Source: Glycine soja (Eukaryota > Streptophyta > Magnoliopsida > Fabales > Fabaceae). Taken from it: a DNA stretch of 64,000 bases. The notes beneath the pieces are model-generated. The model saw only the letters and a list, made by a program, of their open reading frames with translations, made no database searches and was not told the origin of the DNA. Shown piece by piece: positions 30,761 through 43,170 of the stretch (position 1 is the first letter of the stretch; each line of letters begins with the position of its first letter). A program made the position numbers and the translations under genes. Location of the stretch: NCBI RefSeq assembly GCF_004193775.1, contig NC_041002.1, positions 16,673,535 through 16,737,534 of the forward strand, read 5' to 3'.

Positions 30761-31860
30761 GAGAACCATGCCCAGATGGGTTTAGTGGTTGTTTTTTCCA
30801 ATGTTAATGGGAAGTGGTGGGTGAGGATATCTTCACTCGGTTCTCCAATTTTTCACTTCAGGGTGGCTCCTCCCAAACCTGAACTCAAATCTAGTTGTTT
30901 TGATTCCTAAAGTGTCGAGAGCAAATACCCTTGACAACTTTCGTCCCATTGCTCCAGCCAACTTTAACTTTAAGATCATCACTAAAGTCTTAGCAGATCG
31001 CCTAGCAGTCATTGCTGCTAAGAACATCTCTTTTCATCAAAGTGGCTTTATTCGTGGTCGTCATATTAAGGATTGTATGTGTACAACTTCTAAGGCTATA
31101 AATATGCTTCAAGGATATGCATTTGGCATTAAGATTGCTTTAAAGTTTGACATCCATGAAGCTTTTGACACAATTGATTAGGATTTTTTGTTGCAAGTCA
31201 TGTTGGCTTTTGGTTTTTACTCTCGTTTTTACCAGTGGATAAGGATTAATCTTTGTGCTGCAAAGCTCTCATTTCCTGTCAATGGTAGACCAGTGGGCCT
31301 TATTCCTTGCAAGAGAGGGGTGCGTCAGGCCAAATAATTCCCTTGTTGTTGTGTATAGTTGAGGAAGTTTTAAGTAGAGGAAGTTTGCTTTGGTGAGAAA
31401 AGGAAAATTCCAATTACTTACGGGGCCTAGAGGCATTCAAGTTCCAAGCCATATTCTGTTTGTAGATGATATTATGGTGTTTGGTCATTGTTCTAAAAGT
31501 TCCCTTCAATCCTTAATGAATCTTTTCCAAGTGGATGTTGAAGCTTCAGGTCAGGTTGCCTCTAAAAATGTCATTTTCATCATGGGTCCTTGTTTAGAAC
31601 TTGTGTTGCTTCTATTCAATAAGTGCTTGGTTTTTCTACTAGGTCACTTCTTTTTAATTATTTAGGTGTTCCTCTTTGTGTGGGAAAACCAAAATCTGCA
31701 ATTCTTCAACCTATAGTTGATAGAATTAGAACCAAACTAGTGAATTGGAATGGAAGCCTTCTTTCTTTGATGGGGAAAGAGTCCAAGTAGTAAAATCTGT
31801 GATACAAGGAATGCTTCTTTATTCCTTTCGTGTGTATCCTTGGCCGATTTCCATTTGAAT
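30761..31860 (+). pseudogene. LINE ORF2, reverse transcriptase, part 3 of 3
   Basis: Contains LVVLIPKVSRANTLDNFRPI, then FKIITKVLADRLAVIAAKNI, FIRGRHIKDC and LKFDIHEAFDTID, the RT fingers and first palm motif. Later come GRPVGLIPCKRGVRQ and the second palm box FVDDIMVFGH near 31457-31490. The end (VDRIRTKLVNWNGSLLSL) is the thumb region. Stops occur at the end of the 30900-31181 frame and at several later points. It fades out near 31860 with no poly-A tail seen. Confidence 0.85.
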
Positions 31861-32639
31861 AACAAAACTAGTTTATGAAAATCTTTTGATTTTAGTTTTG
31901 ACTTTCCTTACTTAGAGTATGTGTTGCTTTTGAATAATAAAACTATTTTATGAAAACCTTTTGATCAAATATCAGTTATACTTTTCAAAACAAGGCTTTT
32001 CAAAAACAAACTTTAAGTTTATAATAACAAGGATAAACAAGAAGCACTAAGGAAGGAAACAACACACTAAGGAATTGTATTGGTTCACCCCAACCTAGGC
32101 TACTTTAATACCTACACCTGTAGACTTTCTTAATTAAGACCAAGCACCCAACCGTGGTAGTTTTTCTTTCCTAAAGCCTCCAAAAACTCTTACAACCAAT
32201 ATTCTCTAAAGCCTCCACAAGCTTTACCCATGTATTCTTTGTCAAAGATTGTTTAGGATATATAGCTAGTATTCTCTAAGTCTTTGTAGGCTCTACCCAA
32301 GTATTCTTTCAAAAAGCCTTTACAGTCTTTACATCCTCAGTAACAACTACTACCGAACTAACACAATACCTTATGTGTTCCCTTTGAACTTTAGAAGCAA
32401 CAATCCCACTAACTACTCTTTAGAGCTCTTTCCTTCTATCCTATGGGATGGACACTACACCTTTTGGGATGCCTTCTACTAAGGCTCCTCATCTGAATGC
32501 GTTTATAGACACTCATACGGATTTGGCTTTTTTGTATCCACCTAGAGTGTTAGGAAGTTCTTTCTAATAAAGGGGTCACTCATTGGCCATACCTTTTTTG
32601 CACTTCATTTTTGCAAGTTGCTCCTTCAAATTTGATCAA

Positions 32640-32687
32640 TACACACACACACACACTCACACATATACATATAGAGAGAGAGAGATC
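32640..32687. repeat. Compound microsatellite (CA)n-(TA)n-(GA)n
   Basis: Consecutive runs of ACACAC, ATATAC and GAGAGA dinucleotides. Confidence 0.85.
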
Positions 32688-33081
32688 TGGACCTTGTCAT
32701 TACTGTGGTAGTTGGAAGTTGAATTCAAATTTCAAATTGTTGCATGAAATGTCCAGGTTCCTACAACCAGTCATTCTATGATATTCAACCTCTATCTTCT
32801 ATTACTCAACGAGTTGTCTTCTTCATCTCTTCTCTTCTCCACTGTTATCCATCTTGCACTTTTTGAATTCAAATTGTATTCGTTGAAAGATTTGTTGAGT
32901 GCTAGTTATTGGTCTTATTAGTTCTAGTGGTTCCTCATGATTTTGAATTTTCAATCATGGAAAGTATTCTGAAGATTGATTTTGCAGCATGTCTTCTATA
33001 AGTACTTTATTACTACAATGTAGTGTGCTACAATCTTCATTCTCCTGGTTGCTTGTTCTTTGACTAGGACATGTTGCCTTT

Positions 33082-33155
33082 ATTGAGTTCATTTGATTGA
33101 AAATAATCAAAGATAATAATTGAGTTCACTTGATTGAAAATAATCAAAGATAATA
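33082..33155. repeat. 37-bp tandem duplication
   Basis: Two units starting ATTGAGTTCA, at 33082-33118 and 33119-33155, with one T/C difference. Confidence 0.85.
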
Positions 33156-34137
33156 AGGAACTCACAGCTTCAAAATCAGTGAGCCCAACATTGATGCATG
33201 TTTTGACTGGTGTGTGTATGTGCGCACACGTGTGTATGCACATGCGCTTTTGGATTTGAGACATGTTTGTCTTCATAAACCAGATTAGTAGTACAACTTA
33301 TGATGATCCTTAGGCCATGTGTAGCTTCTAATATTCATCCCTTAACTTAAGCTACCAATATCTACACTTTGACGTGAAAAGCATGATTGTCTTTCCAGCT
33401 TCTAAATAGTTCTCCTACTAGCTAATTTCTAACACTTGCAGTTTTACTTCCTAGTGGTTTGTTATTGTTGTCGTAACATATATTATGACTTCTGAATTAA
33501 AAAATATTAAAATGTACTACATATTTTTTTAACAAAAATATTGAAATGTTTTGTTACTAATATTAAGAAATAATATTAACTTATAATTTATCAAATAATA
33601 TTAAAATATTTTGTTAAATAAATATGTAGGACCTTTTAATAATTTTATTTAAATTTAAGTGTTTTGTATTATTTTTTTAATTTATAAAATAAATAATAAT
33701 TCTTAATATTAGTAAAAAAATATAAAAAATATTAGATAAAATTTTAAAAAAGAAAACATATATTAATTTATTAAATAATTAAAATAAAAAATTATTTATA
33801 ATTAAAAAAATATATTACATGAAAAAAAATTGAAATCGTAAAATAATTAGTGATTTTAATAAAAAAAAATCTTTATGTTTTAAAGTTGTATAAAAATAAT
33901 AATTAATATCATAAAATTTTCTACCCTTTTAATTTAAAAGTCATGACTATTATGACATGACACTCTCAAGCTATTAATTTAAATTTTATCCACATAATAA
34001 ATTTGAAAAAAAAAACCCTGACCATTTAAGTCTTTCTTTTTCAAACACACAGCAGCATTATTCAGCCGCGAAACCCAGTTTACATAATATCTGTGGGGAG
34101 AGGCCTCTCTGATCCGCTTGTGTCTTATCATTCCTTA

Positions 34138-34252
34138 CTTTCTCTCCCTCTCTCTTGCTTTAACTTTGATCCTTTTCTATCATTACTCATTTCCCCTCTT
34201 ACGTGTGGTCTCAGGAGCACTCCACATTCACTCTCTCTCTCTCTAGCTAGGA
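34138..34252 (+). promoter_or_regulatory. CT-rich leader/promoter tract of the SPL gene
   Basis: Pyrimidine-rich stretch with CTCTCTCTCT runs at 34143-34155 and 34231-34245, ending about 260 bases before the start codon. Such Y-patch and GA/CT tracts are common at plant core promoters and 5' UTRs. No definite TATA box or start site can be fixed. Confidence 0.4.
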
Positions 34253-34508
34253 ATCCCTAGCCCTTGCAGCTTTTCCTCATGAGGGTACTTTAAACCCCCT
34301 CCATTGTGTACCATCAAAACAAAGAAACCTGCACCTCCCAAACTGAAACCCTCTTTCTCTCTCTTTCCTCTTTTCACACCAACAAGAAAGGATCTCACTC
34401 AGAAAATGCTCCTTCTCCCCTTCCACTTCTGTTCCAACCCCATCATCACCACCCTACCCCTATTCCCATAGCTTCCGTATTTCACAAGCTGTTCCTGTTA
34501 GAAGAGAA

Positions 34509-35209
34509 ATGGAGTTCGGAGGGAACATGTTCTGCCTTAACAACAGAGACCAAAATGGAAACACTAACAACAACGGTAACACTTTCGCTTGGGATTCATG
34601 GGAAACCCCCGCCAATAGTAGTAATAATAACAACAACAACAACACCAGTTCCAGACTGGTCAACGCTTTCCACCTTCCAGCCGCCTCGAGGGTCGCGGAG
34701 GCGGATGGATCCGTCCCCGCGACCCGTCATGAAGCGGCAGGGCTGGCCAGCGCGCTCATGTTCCTCCCTCAGAACGGCGGCGGTATGCGTCACCGCCAGC
34801 AGCAGCAGCATCCGTACGGTGGGGATGGGTCCCACGTGCACCCGGATCCACACCTCATGTGCTTGAAGCTTGGGAAGAGGCATTACTTTGAGGACACTAG
34901 CGGCAGTGGGAGTGGGAGTGTTGCTGCTGCTGCTACTTTGGGTGGAGGGTTGGTGTTGGGGGATAAGAGAGGGAAAGGTTATTCCTCCGGTGGTGGTGCA
35001 TCGGTGAAGGCGGCGGGGTTAACGGCGGTGACGGTGCCGAGGTGTCAGGTAGAGGGGTGCCACTTGGCGCTGCTAAACGCGAAGGATTACCACCGGAGGC
35101 ACAAGGTGTGTGAGATGCACTCAAAGGCTCCCAAAGTTGTGGTCTTAGGCATGGAACAGAGGTTCTGCCAGCAGTGTAGCAGGTCCAAAATCTCTTATCA
35201 TTTTTCTCA

Positions 35210-35257
<48 letters not shown>

Positions 35258-38200
35258 TTCATCTATCTGATAATTCAGGTTTTAAAATGATTTCTAACCA
35301 CAAATTCGGTTGCAATATCAAGATTCTTGTGATCTCTATAATAAACGGCTGTATCAGTAATTTCTGGTAATGTGCTGCAAATTAAAACCTTTGTGATAAA
35401 CTGATAATATATATCCAGTGTGTACTGGCCTGATATTTTTTTAGCAACATAATACGGAATTTCACTTTGGTGGAATCGCTATTTTTGTTATTTTTCTTTT
35501 ATAAGTTTTCTCTAAAATAAAAGAGAGTTTCTTTTATATGGTGGGGGTTAATTAAGTACGCACGTAAAGTGATTAGTTGCTTTTCTCATATGGTTTTTCC
35601 TGTTTTTCGTTGTGACTAGCTTTCTGGGAATCTGAAGAATGAAGGTGCTGTGATATTCTTTAATCGATATTACAAACCTTTTACTGACTCTGGTTTGATC
35701 GAGTTCAGTCTTTTCGTAACCTTCTTTTTTCTTTTTCTTTTATTGTATGTGTGAGTTAAGAGTTTAAAATTTTGTGTTGTGTAATGGTTAAAAACATCGT
35801 TTTCTTAGTATATATATTTGTATTATTTTGTTGTGACTGTCGGAAGAATTATATATTATTCTTGTGCATACTTTACAAATCTCGCAAGTCATTTGTATGC
35901 ACATATTCTACCTTGTTATTGTTTTTCATTTTTTTTTTGGTATTATGTCAGTCAGTATCGGAAGAATAAAAATGGGAAAATCTTTAATTTTACAGACTAT
36001 TTTTGTTTTTTTTTTGGTTATATACTGACTTTTTTGTATGCATTTAATCTTTCTGTGACATTTTTTAGTGGTTTAAATATAAATGAATTTTCTGAGTTTA
36101 GATTTGTAATTTGTAAAGGTAAACGCTATCGTTTTCTTGATAATAAGATATTTGTGTTAATTTTTTGTCACTGTATCCGAAGAGTGGTGATATATATATC
36201 CTTGTGACTTTTTTTTAATTGTTTCTGTGAATTTAAGAGTTAAATCTGTGTAGTGTAATGGTTAAAAGTATTTGATTTTTTTTTAAAGAAAGGCTAAAAG
36301 TATTGTTTTCTCAGTATTTATTTGCATTATTTTGTTGTGACTCTGTCGGAAGAATAATATATGATACTGCTTAGTGCTTAGTCTACAATTCTCGGAAGTT
36401 TTTCTTATATACAAACCTTGCTTTGTGTTGATTTTACTCGTTTCCTTCCCCCCCTCCCCACCCCTTTTTTTTTCTTTTATGACTGGGAACTTCGGAAGAA
36501 TAAAAATGTGAAAACCTTTAATTTTCTTGTCTCTTTGCAGACTCTAGTTGTTTGACTTTTATCTTTCTATAACATTTTTTTGTGGTTCAAAATGAATTTA
36601 CTCAATAGTTTAGACTTTGTAATTTGTACAAGTTATCGTTTTTCTTCATAATATATTTCTGTTAATTTTTTTTGTATGTATTGGAAGAATGATGATACAA
36701 TATTCGTGTAACTTTTTCTAGAATGGTTCAAATGAGTTTACCTAAGAGAGTGAGATTTGTGAAAATAAGTTAATGCGTAATATATTTTTTTCTTCTTAAT
36801 TCAGTATATATCTTTCATTATTGTTAATACACACACTGTTGTTTTGTCTTTTGGTGATTAATTTATTTTTTAGTGTTAGTTTATTTATTAAATGAGATAA
36901 TAAATATAGAAAATATGGTGGTGGTGATTGGATTTTTAGGTTTCACGTGGTGTCAGAGTTTGATAATTCAAAGAGGAGTTGTAGGAGGAGACTAGCTGGT
37001 CACAACGAGAGAAGAAGAAAGAGCTCCCATGATTCTGTTGCAAGGAATTCTTCAAAAGGTAAACTGTGTTCGCTCTTTCTTTCTTTTATCACATTTGTTG
37101 CCAACCATTTGGTTTAAGAAAATATTTTCTATTTTATGTTTATATACGGAAAGTGAAAATAGAAAATAAAAACCTAAAAGGAATAAAAATTTATTTTCAA
37201 TATTTCTTATATAAACTTTTTAAAAACAGAAAACAAATTATAAATAAAGTAATATTTTTTGTAATTAAAATTTAAAATACAAAATTGAAACAAAAAATAT
37301 TTTCTCAAAATAAACAGACCATTTTTTTATTGCATGGAGCTTTTTTCTTCTTAAATCTGTAGCGCACTCCTAGTCCTTGGAGTGCGAAATGATAATTTTC
37401 TATTTTTTACTATGATATTTGGATGCAGCTGTGTCTCATCTTTATTACTTATGGGGCATTTGTAAGAGTTTACCAGGAGTTTATTTGAACTTATAAAATA
37501 ACCTGATGAATTGTATAAACACTTTTTTTTAGCTTACTTTGATATGTTTCCTGGTTAGTTTATCAAAATAAACTCTTTTAAACTTATTCCAATAAGTTTT
37601 ATGATTAAATTTATTACATTATAGTTTTCATATGACAAGAGTTTATTGAATAATGGCTTAAACTATTTACCCAAACACATTCATAATCTTGTCATTTGAG
37701 TCTTATTCTAGTCTAAATTTAATGAAGTCTTGTAAAATTGGATTTATAAATTGAACTTAAATGAATGTGTAGAAGCAAGGTGTCTAATTGGTTGAATAAT
37801 GTAAGTTATTATAAATTGTCTGTTACCCAAGTTCTATATCTATGGATAAAAAAAAAATGTAGTGTAGAAAGAATGTTATCCGAGTTCTATATCTATGGAT
37901 AAAAAATTGTAGTGTATAAAGAATGATAATGGTGATTATATTTTTCATATGACAAGAGTTTATTGGCTTCTCTAAAGTTACCCGTGTTCTATATATTTAC
38001 CCAAACACATCCTTAATAAATTTACGGATCGGCTTCTCTAAAGTTCATAAAATAAGCAAATTAGTTAGTGATGAGAAAATCAACTATTATTAGATATTAT
38101 GAGTATATGCATAAAAGATCATGTTTGTGTTAAAATATTAACTATAGATTTTCTCATGAGTATTTGATATTATTTACTTTATTCTTACTCACTTTAAAAG

Positions 38201-39565
38201 AGTCAAATCCTGCTTACCTATTTGTGAAATTCGGATATTGAAAACTATTTTTGTTTTACACCTGCATGAATTTTATTATTACTTATTTATTCTTTTTCCT
38301 GTTGAGAGTTTGACTATGCAACCAAGAAAGAAAAATGAATTGTATACACCGAATTAAACTGTAGCAATTTATATTTTATCAGCCTGTCAGGTGATTATAA
38401 ATATTTCTGAAAATACACTGAATTGTATACACTGATTTGTCCTTTCTTTCATCACTTCATAAATGTTGCTACTAAAATTTCTTAGTGAAGAAATTCAGAT
38501 ATACGATCAAATTTCCAAGAATGAAGCAATTAAGTAGAGCACTTATGTTGTTTGAAGCCGCTGAAAATTATATATTTCACTTAAAATATTATGTTTAAAA
38601 TTGGAAAATAATAATTTAAAATTCCATTAATTTCGTAATATTTACAAATTATGAAACATTATACGTAAACGATTCGTGAAATCGAACAAATTTATTAAAA
38701 GTGTGTACATAAAGGAAAATAATTCTTTCATTTCAAATATTTTGTAAGACAAAATCTGCATTTTAACAAGCCATCAGCTAAATTTATGAAAATTTATTTA
38801 GAAGCATGGAAAGTTTAGAAAAGATTGAGAAAAAGTCAGAGGAAATATTAAGAATTATTGCATTGCACACACCTTGGGTGTAAAATTAAACTTTTAGTTT
38901 TTTATGATTTAGATTATATTCAATTTCGTCTTTTATGTTTTAAAAAATTTAATTTAGTCTTTTATATTGTTAAACTGAATAAAAAAAGATATGAAAAATG
39001 ATTCATTATTTATTTTAGAACACAATTTTGAATATTATTGTGATTTATTTGAGACTTTGAAACTTGTTTAATTAGATTCATGAAAATTATATAATTCACG
39101 TTATGTTTGAGTAAAAAAAAGATGATAAAGATAGTAAAAATTGTGTGAACAGTGAATCCAATGATCAATCGACAAATTTAATATTAAATTCTTTTCTAGT
39201 TTGGATCAATTTTTTTTAAGTTATTTGTGGGACTCGTTTTTCATGGTTTTTATCATATTTAGCCTTGATTGATTTGAACATCAGTTGAATCTTGTAATTT
39301 TCATGTAAGTGAATGATCATTCCAGAATAAAAAATGATTTAAGAAAAATTATTATTATTTCAGAATTATCATTTTAACTCATTTGAAAACACAAAATTGA
39401 AAATAAACTAAAATATAAATAACTAATAGTGTATTTTAACCTTATTTTCATGATAAGTAGCTGATGAGGATTTATGATAATTCTTCCTTCAAATCATTGT
39501 AGGGATAAGGGTTAGACGTCTCAGTATTTTATTCATCCCCAAGCATACCCCGGGTGCACACTCAT

Positions 39566-39604
<39 letters not shown>

Positions 39605-40781
39605 GGGCGTATCACATCAGTGGAATGTTTTATTGTGAGTGTAAGGGATCAAAGTCTAATCTATAAATCATCCGCTTGTGGTCTGAATTAAAAGTTATAC
39701 TGATAAGATTTTAAGTGATTATCGGATATCTTGATATAACTTCTACCAATACCTAAAAATAGTTGTCTCACCTGCAGAATTTTGTAACAAAAGAGGGAAA
39801 AAAACTGCAGAAGTTTTATTTTAGGTTACTTATAATATTAATATGGTAGCTCTTGCATATAAAATTTGTGATTCAAACACTTGCACCAATATTATGCGTA
39901 CATCTAGTAGTAAGATAGAAAAACATAAAATAAATTGTGGATTAACGACTAAGTTTTTAGGCTCTATATTTAATTAATATTAAGTCGTCAACCAAATTAG
40001 TTTGTTGTCCAAGTTTTAAATGTTTTTTTTTTTGTCGTGCTGATTACCATAAATCAAATAATAATTTAACATGGCCTTCATACTGATTTGACATCTAATA
40101 TAAGGTTTAATTACCCTTAATTAACTCACTAATAATACATTTTCTCTAACGATTTTATCCAGTTGAACTTCACATGAAGGTCATTTTATATATATTCTGA
40201 ATTTATCAGTGCTGCATCTAATTGGAAGATAATGATTTCAAAAGTTAATAAATTATTTAAAGGTAAGAGCTGGACTTTGATTTGAGAGGATTGCATTACA
40301 ACATATTGAATTTGCCTTCAAAGGAAAACTATATGTTCTGTAAGGTTACCACTTATTACATTTTTGCATTCTAATCTCCCTATGTTTTACCCTTCATAAT
40401 CTCACACTCAAGTGAGGGTGCTGAGAAACATAAATAAGGCGTAGAAGGTATAAAAGTAATCTTAACATGCAAGTTAATTTCTTTGATGATAGACAAGGTA
40501 TTAATGGTTGGAGGTTTTCCATATATACTTTATCATCAGGAGGGTGTGCTCTCTCTCTTCTGTCATCAAGAAGTGATTCTTGGCTTTCTCCTTCTGATCT
40601 CTCCATAAGATGCAGTGCCGCATTGCGTGAATTGATAGCCGAAAACCGGGCAGCCATCATGGCCAGACAATTTGTTTCAGATAGAGATTGGCATAATCAT
40701 CACCATGCAGTGGAAGACTTCAAGGAGATCCAACCTGAGTCCAATTACTTCCCACAACAAATGTTTCCCCAGACACAATGA
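34509..40781 (+). CDS. SPL: SQUAMOSA promoter-binding-like (SBP-box) transcription factor, miR156-targeted, three exons
   Basis: Exons are 34509-35182, 36940-37058 and 40540-40781; all junctions are GT-AG and phases join to 344 residues. The N-terminus is Asn- and Gly-rich. The SBP DNA-binding domain runs from about residue 178 to 253. The first zinc site and [12 protein letters not shown] lie in exon 1, split from the second at [13 protein letters not shown]. The basic nuclear signal [17 protein letters not shown] spans residues 236-252. Exon 3 encodes [10 protein letters not shown], the peptide made by the miR156 site, then a conserved C-terminus ([20 protein letters not shown]). The start is the first ATG giving the conserved MEFGGNMF opening. 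SPL proteins bind GTAC-core promoter motifs and control phase change, shoot and flower development. Introns of 1757 and 3481 bases are long. I cannot assign the paralogue number. Confidence 0.93.
35183..36939 (+). other. SPL intron 1 with ancient internal duplication
   Basis: AT-rich intron with an (AAT)n tract near its 5' end. Two halves (about 35758-36230 and 36235-36720) share the order GTGTAGTGTAATGGTTAAAA-like block, TTATTTTGTTGTGACT, CGGAAGAATAAAAATG and TTGTAATTTGTA, which indicates an old tandem duplication of about 480 bases. Confidence 0.65.
35210..35258 (+). repeat. (AAT)n microsatellite, about 16 units, in SPL intron 1
   Basis: Uninterrupted AAT repeats beginning 27 bases after the exon 1 donor site. 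Confidence 0.95.
37059..40539 (+). other. SPL intron 2, 3.48 kb, no gene seen
   Basis: AT-rich. A tandem repeat of about 50 bases (AGTTCTATATCTATGGATAA units) lies at about 37821-37924, and a (TA)n tract at 39568-39601. I see no transposon ends with certainty and no conserved exon. Confidence 0.6.
39568..39601. repeat. (TA)n microsatellite
   Basis: Pure AT dinucleotide run in SPL intron 2. Confidence 0.95.
40546..40565 (+). promoter_or_regulatory. miR156 complementary site in SPL exon 3
   Basis: GTGCTCTCTCTCTTCTGTCA matches the conserved miR156/157 target of SPL mRNAs, with one base different from full complementarity to the main miR156 form. It encodes the invariant ALSLLS peptide. It predicts cleavage or translational control by miR156, high in juvenile tissue. 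Confidence 0.9.
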
Positions 40782-41838
40782 AGGATCCATGTGTAAAAGA
40801 GCTTGAGATCTTAATGCTGGTTACTTGACCCAAAGGTTTAGGGAAACAAGATTTCAAAGAGAGTAGACATTTATGGGAATGCCTAAAGAAAGGACTTTGT
40901 GTCTGAAGTTTTCAATTCTTTAATTTGCTAAAAATAAAAGTTTGAACTTCTTTACAGGGTCAGGGTGCTGGCTGTAGACTAGTTTATTAGGCTAATAAAT
41001 CCTAACGTTGTATTTGAATCTGTACTTGTTTCCAAGTGTTTGCAAGGATGTTTTATATTGAATTCAATCACTTGCAAGTTATATTGAATAATTTTGCATT
41101 TGAACTTTTATTTTGCTTTCCAATTTTTTAAGGGTTGACTAATAATATATTTTGCATTACAAAATTATATAACCCGCTCAGAGGTTTCAAAGGGGAAATA
41201 AAATAGCTTTTGCTTTTATAAGGAACCAAAGTAAAAAGCATGAATCTGTAAATTCATTGTATATAATGTCCACATAAAACATGGTTTAATGGGTTTTTTT
41301 TTTTTATTTGATTGATCAGAAGCATAAACTGCCTTGATTAAATATTTTGTATGTATGCATGTGTATCAATTTATTCCTTAAAATTATTTTAACTAGTCAG
41401 TTAGGTTTCTAACATTGCATAAAAACAATTTAATTCCGCAATTTGATAATTATTGTAAATCAGTTGGTTGAATTTGATAAGTGTTGCATAATTTGATCTC
41501 TAGGCATAAGTGGCCAAAGCGATTGTTGTACGATAAAATCAAGGATTGAATTGATTAATGTATAGGGACTAAATGACTATATCTTGGTAAAGCCAGAGAT
41601 TAAATTGATTGATTTTTAATATTAGGGACTAAATTTTTTTATAACGGCTATTTTTCTCATTGAATTTATGATAAATTACTTTGAATAGTAATTTGTGTGA
41701 GGTGTGTTATTTTGCATGTATTTTCTTGACAAAACTTACGTTTGCACACTAGTTTTGTATTGTAGAAGTACAATTACTTAATTGAGTGAAAAAGTTAGAA
41801 ATTGCGTGAATTTATGAAAATTTGAAGACTTTGCACTT
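40782..41838. other. SPL 3' UTR and downstream spacer
   Basis: A candidate AATAAA lies near 40930 (CTAAAAATAAAAG). The remainder is AT-rich with no coding region. Confidence 0.45.
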
Positions 41839-42985
41839 GATAACTGTTGTGATAATCAGTACGGTCATAGTTAGATGATAATAACCCTCTGAGAACAGTG
41901 TCAAGGATTCGATAATGACCATGGTAAACTCATCACGGTTGTGGTCAATTCATGAGAGTCGTGGTCAATCAAGAAGGTCATAGTCAATCATAATGACCTG
42001 AAGCTTCAACGTCACTTCTGACCACGACTGTGGCGGATTCACCACGACCATAATACACCTTTTCGTGTAGCTATCTTTAAGAAGCTATGTATAGGTTTGT
42101 AGGCTTTGTAAAAATTCATTCTTCAATTTCATTGTTATCTTTTTATGAATTTGAAAGAACCTTGAGGGCTTTTGAGAGTTGAAGAACGTTGACAACATCG
42201 CTAGAATGGATCATGATCATCATTCCTGTCTATTGGTATGTCTATGCTTATTTTATCTAGGATTGTTAGTGTTGCTCTAGTTATGAATGGCTAGTCCTCA
42301 TAATCTGTGGGTTATGATGTAACCGGCCATTTGTATCCTTCTTGTTTTTAAAGGAATTTTTCATTGTTTTATGTTAATTAATTCTTTCCTTGTCTTTATT
42401 GTTTATTTGGAACCGATCATTCTAATATTTAATCGATTGCATAGTAGTGATCATCTGCATATAGTTGGTAGATCTAGGTAAAGAATGTTTAACTCCAAAT
42501 TGCATGATCAAACTAATTGGGTAATCTTTGATAGATTAGTTAATCTTTAACTAATCATTCCTAGAATTGATTTTATCCTTTGACTTAAATTGATAGATCC
42601 ATGATCATTGAGGTATTGATTTAAGGCAAAGAGCATCTTCTGACCTTGATCATAAGCTTTAGTTGATTTTAGGAATCGGAAATTAATTAGGGAAATAATT
42701 TCATTAGGACTAGAATTAAAGGAAAATTGGTACTAGTAAATCATAACCTCTAGCCATTCTTATCATAACTCAAAACCTCTCTTTACATTCAATTATTTTC
42801 TTTCTTATAAAAACCAAAATCATAAAAATATTTAAAATCCCTTTTTAATCATCTCAACTGTTAGTTTAATAAACTTGACCAATTGGGAATACAATTGATC
42901 CTTTGGGTTCGATATCCAGACTTTTCAATACATTGTTACTATTGTGTAGGGTACACTTACTATTGTGTGAGCCTAACATATTTTA
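41839..42985 (+). repeat. Probable 5' LTR of an Athila-like Ty3/gypsy remnant
   Basis: Lies directly before a degraded tRNA-Asp primer site. Starts near TGATAACTGTTG. Contains many degenerate CACGACCGTGGT/GGTCATGGTC motifs between 41860 and 42060; the same motif class recurs at 45955-46090 near the other end of the element. Confidence 0.55.
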
Positions 42986-42986
42986 C

Positions 42987-43016
42987 GCATTAAGTTTCCG
43001 ACGCTGTTGTTGGGGA
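42987..43016 (+). other. Degraded tRNA-Asp-type primer-binding site
   Basis: The sequence TTCCGACGCTGTTGTTGGGG resembles the TTGGCGCCGTTGCCGGGG leader of Athila-type elements with several transitions. Confidence 0.6.
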
Positions 43017-43170
43017 CTAGTTGCGGAATTACCAACTAGTGTAATTTTGTTAAACCAAGCAGTTTTGTTTATAGAAATTCTTTTATTATTTATTTAATTT
43101 TCTGGTAGTTTTTTTTATTTTATTCTTTTATTTTCCATTGCACTTGATCTTCTCCTCTGCTTTGTAGCGC

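Larger units (their letters stand above)
31861..33960. other. Intergenic region upstream of SPL, no gene seen
   Basis: AT-rich sequence with no supported coding region. It holds a CA/TA/GA microsatellite at 32640-32690 and a 37-bp tandem duplication at 33082-33155. The stretch 33480-33960 is extremely AT rich. The distal promoter of the SPL gene probably lies here. Confidence 0.5.

Noticed and set aside
34306..34866. 186-codon plus-strand frame overlapping SPL exon 1
   Set aside because: It overlaps the SPL frame in another phase and reads Thr/Pro/Ser-rich low complexity from repeat-like codons; the SPL frame has the conserved SBP domain.
34596..35262. Minus-strand frames opposite SPL exon 1 (95 and 109 codons)
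   Set aside because: Poly-Leu and Val/Ile runs are the antisense of the Asn and AAT repeats; no domain.
40491..40498. Alternative starts of SPL exon 3 at 40493 or 40498
   Set aside because: 40493 breaks the phase with exon 2. 40498 keeps phase but inserts 14 residues not typical of the family. The acceptor at 40538-40539 has a better pyrimidine stretch and gives the expected junction.
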